From contig JAFAYE010000001.1 in NCBI GenBank assembly GCA_019240525.1, positions 965,300-1,029,299 on the forward strand: DNA of 64,000 nt, written 5' to 3'. Under the pieces are notes generated by a model, which worked only from the letters and a program-made list of their open reading frames with translations, had not been told where the DNA came from and did no database searches. Shown piece after piece: positions 60,139 through 64,000 of the stretch; the first letter of the stretch is position 1; each line of letters opens with the position of its first letter. A program made the translations under genes and the position numbers. This DNA is from Candidatus Eremiobacterota bacterium. GTDB taxonomy: Bacteria > Vulcanimicrobiota > Vulcanimicrobiia > Vulcanimicrobiales > Vulcanimicrobiaceae.

Positions 60139-61187
60139 TAGGTCTCACCGGGCATCGGTACAATGGATTCGTGTACGGGGGATGGTGGCGGGGAGCACTC
60201 GTAACGCTCGCCGCCTCGATGTGTTGCCTGGCTTACGCGGCGCCGGTGCGTGCCGACGAGCAGCTTGACGTTGGCGCCTCGCCCGTGCTCAACGTCAACG
60301 TCACGCGCGGGCAAGTCACGATTCAGACGTGGGATCGCCCCCAAATCGAAATTTCGTCGGAAAACCAAGCGGATGTGCGCCACTTTCCGCCGTCGGACGT
60401 CGATCCCGGCATCCCCAAGCAAATGCAAATGCCGTCGCATGAGATTCAGACCGAACACGGCCCGGTGACATTGCCTGCCGAATCGTTCGTGCTTCCCGAG
60501 CTTCCCGGTGGCCCCCACGACGCGGTGGTCGTTCGCGGCGCCGGCAGAATGACGATCATGATTCCGCGCGCCACGGCGATGGTGATCGCACACCTTCGCG
60601 CCGGGCATCTCAACCTCACGAACTACCACGGCGTCTTCGTGACGCACGTGAGATCGGCGGAAATCTTTTTGGATCATGTCGGCGGAACAGGGTACGTCGA
60701 ATCGCTCCGCGGAGGAATCGTCGCGATCGACTCGACGTTCGACCGGTTGCGTGCGCGAACCGCCAGCGGCAGCATGTTCTTTCAGCGATGTACCTCGCAC
60801 CAGATTCAGGCGACGAGCACTTACGGTTCCATCGTCTACGACAACGGCGATTTCCAAGCCGGCCTCGCGCGCTTTGAATCCGAGCACGGCAACGTGGCCT
60901 TGGGCGTACGGGGCAGCGCGCAAATAGGCGCACATAGCGGTGCGGGCCACGTCATCTCCAGCTTCGACGACGGCGCTCAAGTTCGCGGCGACCCCACCAC
61001 TCAGCAGGCGACGGTTCGGGGCGGTGGCCCCGTCGTGACCGCGACGTCAAAAAATGGGTCGGTCTATCTCTACAGCGGATCCATGAACGAACATCCACAC
61101 GTCCGCCAAGAGCTCAGCGGCAGCACGCAGCTTCCGATGCGTCCGCGGAGCGAGCCGCCGCCTCAGCCCGACCGGCCACCGGCCTAA
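60135..61187 (+). CDS. Exported DUF4097-like beta-repeat protein
   Basis: A 350-residue exported protein with signal peptide (about 20-42, ending VRADE) and a beta-rich repeat body like DUF4097 (SPVLNVNVTRGQVTIQTWDR, then ASGSMFF, TYGSIVY, EHGNVAL, KNGSVYLY type strands). Proline-rich tail. ATG 60135 overlaps the histidine kinase stop. It may be the surface component watched by the kinase. Overlaps the convergent MBL gene by four bases. Confidence 0.75.
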   Translation: MIGLTGHRYNGFVYGGWWRGALVTLAASMCCLAYAAPVRADEQLDVGASPVLNVNVTRGQVTIQTWDRPQIEISSENQADVRHFPPSDVDPGIPKQMQMPSHEIQTEHGPVTLPAESFVLPELPGGPHDAVVVRGAGRMTIMIPRATAMVIAHLRAGHLNLTNYHGVFVTHVRSAEIFLDHVGGTGYVESLRGGIVAIDSTFDRLRARTASGSMFFQRCTSHQIQATSTYGSIVYDNGDFQAGLARFESEHGNVALGVRGSAQIGAHSGAGHVISSFDDGAQVRGDPTTQQATVRGGGPVVTATSKNGSVYLYSGSMNEHPHVRQELSGSTQLPMRPRSEPPPQPDRPPA

Positions 61188-61981
61188 CCGGCGACGGCCG
61201 CGACCTCCGTTTCAACGTCCAGAAGATAGCCGTCGTGCGCGGCGATCACTCGTAAGCCGAGCTCGTCCTCGAGCTGGGCGGCGAGTCGCGGCGGATCCGC
61301 TTCGAGCATACTCGTTCCGAAATGAGCGAAGACGGCGACTTTCGGACGGACTCCGGCCACGGTGTTTCGCGCATCCGCCCAACTGAAATGATCGACGTTC
61401 ATGTCGTCGCGATACCGCAGCACGTTAACGATCAAAACGTCGGGACGATGTTTTGCGTAATCGGCGACAAGCTCGTCGAAATAGCGGCCGCAGGGGAGAT
61501 AGGCAACGCGCATTCCGGCGTGCTCGAAAATGAGTCCGTGCGTCTGCACCGCATGGCGATGGCGCATCGAGGTGTAGAGCGCGACGTCGCCGATCCAATA
61601 GGGTCCGCTGCTCGGCTCGAGTCGTTCCACGCGCTCGACGAACCGGCGCGCATACGGCAAGACGACCGGCTCGTGATCGAAGACATCGGCCGGGGCGAGC
61701 ACCGCGCCGCGACGGTGAAACCCTCCCGACGTCATCGCTTCGATCAAGACGTTGACGTCACCGGAATGATCGAGGTGTTTGTGTGAGAGGACGATCGCTT
61801 CGAGCTCGCGTGGATTGCAGGGCGGTACGTGGGAGAGCGCGCGGACGAGCGCGCCGGGGCCGGGATCCACGTGAATTTGCGTTTGGTCGAATCGCATCCA
61901 GATTCCGCCGGAGGCGCGCAACTGCCGTGCAACGACGAATCGAGCGCCGCCGCTGCCGAGAAAAAGAACCGAAGCGCTCAA
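61184..61981 (-). CDS. MBL-fold metallo-hydrolase
   Basis: A 265-residue metallo-beta-lactamase-fold hydrolase. The HxHxDH metal site is VLSHKHLDHSGD (about residues 63-74), with DPGPGALV before it, and later metal residues in the HFSWADA and VFAHFG regions. Substrate unknown. Start TTG 61981, one base after the DUF1501 stop; upstream open frame has no homology. Convergent with the DUF4097-like gene. Confidence 0.82.
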   Translation of the reverse strand: MSASVLFLGSGGARFVVARQLRASGGIWMRFDQTQIHVDPGPGALVRALSHVPPCNPRELEAIVLSHKHLDHSGDVNVLIEAMTSGGFHRRGAVLAPADVFDHEPVVLPYARRFVERVERLEPSSGPYWIGDVALYTSMRHRHAVQTHGLIFEHAGMRVAYLPCGRYFDELVADYAKHRPDVLIVNVLRYRDDMNVDHFSWADARNTVAGVRPKVAVFAHFGTSMLEADPPRLAAQLEDELGLRVIAAHDGYLLDVETEVAAVAG

Positions 61982-61982
61982 A

Positions 61983-63212
61983 CTATCCGAGGACCGGCAG
62001 CTTGCCGAACTCGCCGTTGAGCACCGGGGCGGCCGGGCGTCCGAGCCAGCGCTCGAGCACCGTCGCGTAAACGCTCCGAAAATCGACGGTGAAACGCACG
62101 TTGCCCATGTTCGTGTCGGCAAGGTCGGGTGCCGCGCCGTAGAGACCACCCCGCACGCCGCCGCCGACGATGAAGAGCGGCGATGCCTCGCCGTGGTCGG
62201 TGCCGCGGCTGCCGTTCTCTTCGATACGACGACCAAACTCGCTGAAAGTCACCGTCAAGACGCGGCGATCGTTCCCATGCGCGGCGAGATCTTCGTAAAA
62301 CGCGCCGACGGCGTTCGAGAACTCCGTGAGCAACAAGTTTTGCGTCGTTTTTTGACTGACATGCGTGTCGAACGACCCGTGCTCGACGTAGATCGCTTTC
62401 GTGCCGAGATTGCTGCCGATGATTTGCGCGGCCAGCGCGAGACTTCGTCCCAGCGCGCTCGCGGGATAGGATGCTTTCGTCGTATAGCCCGCGACGAGCT
62501 TGGGCAGTTCCTCTGAGCTGCGCTGAGCATCGCCCTCGATTTCCATCACGTGCGCGAGGTACGGCGATTGGAAGGGCAGGCTTCGGTCGCGGGCCTGCGC
62601 CGAGAACGCGTCGCGCGCCACCGCGTTGCGATCGGCCATCATCGCGTACTCGTTCAAGCCCGGAATTGCCGGGATGTCCGTGCGTTCGGAGACGAGCGCT
62701 TCGGGCAAGACTTTGGAGACGGCGATGCCCTTAAAGAGATTCTCGCGTGGAAGTTCCGCCGCATCGAAGTAACGACCCAGCCAGCCCGTATGCTCGTAAC
62801 GGTCGGGTGCCGCAGTCTGCCAAATTTCGGTCGAACGAAAATGCGAGTGATCGGGATTCGGGTAACCGACGCCCTGAACGATGGCCACCATGCCTCGGTC
62901 GTAGAGCGACTTGAACGACTGCATACCAGGGTTCAATCCCACGGTCGAATTGATCGCGAGAACCTCGCTCCGATCGATGGCAAGGGCGGGGCGCAGCTGA
63001 TAGTAACGTGGATCGCCGTGCGGAACGACGCAATTCAATCCGTCGTTCCCACCATAGAGATTAATCAAGACCAAGCAGCGGTTCTGACTGCCCGGCAAAC
63101 CCGGCAGCGGCGTTTGCGCGAGCGCTCGCGCAAAGACGTGTTCGGTATTCGCAACCACGGCGAGCCCCGAGGCGGTCGCCAGCAAAAAATTTCGTCGCTT
63201 CATCATTGACAT
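61983..63212 (-). CDS. DUF1501 family exported protein
   Basis: A 409-residue protein with a twin-arginine-type leader (MKRRNFLLATASGLAVVA). Body with the sulfatase-like alkaline-phosphatase-fold pattern of DUF1501: LINLYGGNDGLN, DHSHFRSTEIWQT, THVSQKTTQ, VTFSEFGRR and RGTDHGEASPLF. Common in soil bacteria and often next to DUF1800, as here, where it may degrade or bind a polymer; function not established. ATG 63212. Confidence 0.88.
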   Translation of the reverse strand: MSMMKRRNFLLATASGLAVVANTEHVFARALAQTPLPGLPGSQNRCLVLINLYGGNDGLNCVVPHGDPRYYQLRPALAIDRSEVLAINSTVGLNPGMQSFKSLYDRGMVAIVQGVGYPNPDHSHFRSTEIWQTAAPDRYEHTGWLGRYFDAAELPRENLFKGIAVSKVLPEALVSERTDIPAIPGLNEYAMMADRNAVARDAFSAQARDRSLPFQSPYLAHVMEIEGDAQRSSEELPKLVAGYTTKASYPASALGRSLALAAQIIGSNLGTKAIYVEHGSFDTHVSQKTTQNLLLTEFSNAVGAFYEDLAAHGNDRRVLTVTFSEFGRRIEENGSRGTDHGEASPLFIVGGGVRGGLYGAAPDLADTNMGNVRFTVDFRSVYATVLERWLGRPAAPVLNGEFGKLPVLG

Positions 63213-63216
63213 GCCA

Positions 63217-64000
63217 TCAATTCAACTGGTAGGCCGGCGTGGCCATCGCAAGATAGACCGCTCCGCTGACACGCTGCTCGTAGTTCTCCGCCGATAGCGA
63301 CGCGAGCGCCGCACTTCCCGAACCAGCCAGGTAGCCTTCCAGCTCCAGCAACGACGCCGGAGCGACATCGCGCTGCAGGATCTGCTGCGCGAGCGTTTGC
63401 GCCGCGCCCTTCGACGCGATCGGTACGGTTCGCAACCACGACGATGCCGCCAGGGTCTGCGAACCGAGCAAGCGCGTAAGAAAATTTTGCCGCGCGATCA
63501 TCGTGCCGCTCGTCAGCCAATTCTGGCCACCCGGCCAACCCGCGACACTGGGCGGATAGAAGAGCCGTTGGCCCATCTGTTGGAGCGCCACAACTGCGGG
63601 CTCGTCGATTTTGGTCAGCCCGAGTGCCTTATAGGTACCGATGACGAATTCGATCGGACTCTTGACCAACGCTCGATAGGAGCGCGGCGAATAAAACACG
63701 TTTGCGCAAAGAAGCAGTCGCAGAACGGGCGTCAACTCGTAGTTATGGCGGCGTATTTCGCCGGCAACCGCGTCGACGAGTTCCGGCTCGGGATCGTTAT
63801 AGAGCAACCAGTTCAGCAGGCTAGTGGCGAAGAATCGCGCGCACTGCGGCTGATCGAAGATAATGTCGACGATGTCGTTGCCGTCGAAGTATCCGCTATG
63901 CCCGAGAAAGAGTTTTCGACCGCCGTCGTGCAGACGGGGATCGAAATGAACCGCGCCCGTCTTTCGAGCGACGCGCCAGCCAGTCCAGGCGCGGGCCGAC
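63217..64000 (-). CDS. DUF1800 family protein, 5' end beyond window
   Basis: The C-terminal about 260 residues of a DUF1800 protein; the frame stays open to the window end, so the N-terminus is missing. Landmarks: TGWRVARKTGAVHFDP, HDGGRKLFLGHSGYFDGNDI, VDIIFDQPQCARFFATSL, YELTPVLRLLLCANVFYSPR and PPSVAGWPGG. Its stop is 4 bases before the ATG of the DUF1501 gene, so the two are one transcript. Function unknown; the pair is often co-located. Confidence 0.9.
   Translation of the reverse strand, partial: SARAWTGWRVARKTGAVHFDPRLHDGGRKLFLGHSGYFDGNDIVDIIFDQPQCARFFATSLLNWLLYNDPEPELVDAVAGEIRRHNYELTPVLRLLLCANVFYSPRSYRALVKSPIEFVIGTYKALGLTKIDEPAVVALQQMGQRLFYPPSVAGWPGGQNWLTSGTMIARQNFLTRLLGSQTLAASSWLRTVPIASKGAAQTLAQQILQRDVAPASLLELEGYLAGSGSAALASLSAENYEQRVSGAVYLAMATPAYQLN

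Overview
The window is GC-rich, densely packed bacterial chromosome. It has about 70 protein genes on both strands, many ATGA or GTGA overlaps, and no gene-free stretch longer than about 230 bases. I see no rRNA, tRNA, transposase, integrase, phage gene or CRISPR array. Twin-arginine-type leaders, lipoprotein signal peptides, HemQ-type haem synthesis, the DUF1501/DUF1800 pair and the tandem TCATCCTGAGCCTGTCGAAGG-type repeats suggest an uncultured soil or rock lineage, with Eremiobacterota (WPS-2) as my best guess. That placement is inference; there is no marker here that proves it.

Layout. 1-3.7 kb: exported M28 peptidase, thioredoxin-like protein, hemL. 3.8-11.8 kb: Mrp-type ATPase, Ste24-like protease, a FolK-FolE2 fusion, manA, lysA, a cytosolic MsrA with an exported MsrB, and a DAHP synthase. 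11.9-20.2 kb is the most unusual part: a five-gene same-strand cassette with tight or overlapping junctions, encoding a ketoacyl synthase, an EPSP-synthase-like/CoA-ligase fusion, an acyl-CoA dehydrogenase, a FabL-like enoyl reductase and a 2,4-dienoyl-CoA-reductase-like flavoenzyme. This set matches what is expected for turning shikimate into cyclohexanecarboxyl-CoA, the starter of omega-cyclohexyl fatty acids and of ansatrienin/asukamycin-type side chains. 20.2-24 kb: a lipoprotein and a small ABC exporter operon with its own winged-helix regulator.

24-31.2 kb is a housekeeping block: rplU-prp, a TatA/B-like protein, trmD, rplS, three consecutive signal peptidases, rbgA-type GTPase, rnhB and yraN. 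31.2-34.3 kb: amino-acid permease, universal-stress domain protein and a LolA-like protein. A repeat cluster at 34.34-34.56 kb separates these from a ribose-type ABC operon (34.6-38 kb). 38.1-44.4 kb: comM/yifB, a sedolisin-like lipoprotein and a probable nrdR-dut-panE run, with hemQ downstream. 44.5-49.1 kb: a tiny zinc-ribbon protein, dprA, argS with a degenerate HIGH motif, and a GT-C-like membrane protein. 50.3-54.9 kb is the pyrKDFE operon with a GNAT enzyme and an AI-2E family exporter.

55-61.2 kb holds a 46-residue protein with its own promoter, strong ribosome site and terminator, followed by a signalling locus: ECF sigma factor, probable membrane anti-sigma partner, response regulator and histidine kinase, flanked by two DUF4097-like envelope proteins. 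61.2-64 kb: an MBL-fold hydrolase and the DUF1501/DUF1800 pair, the last cut by the window edge.
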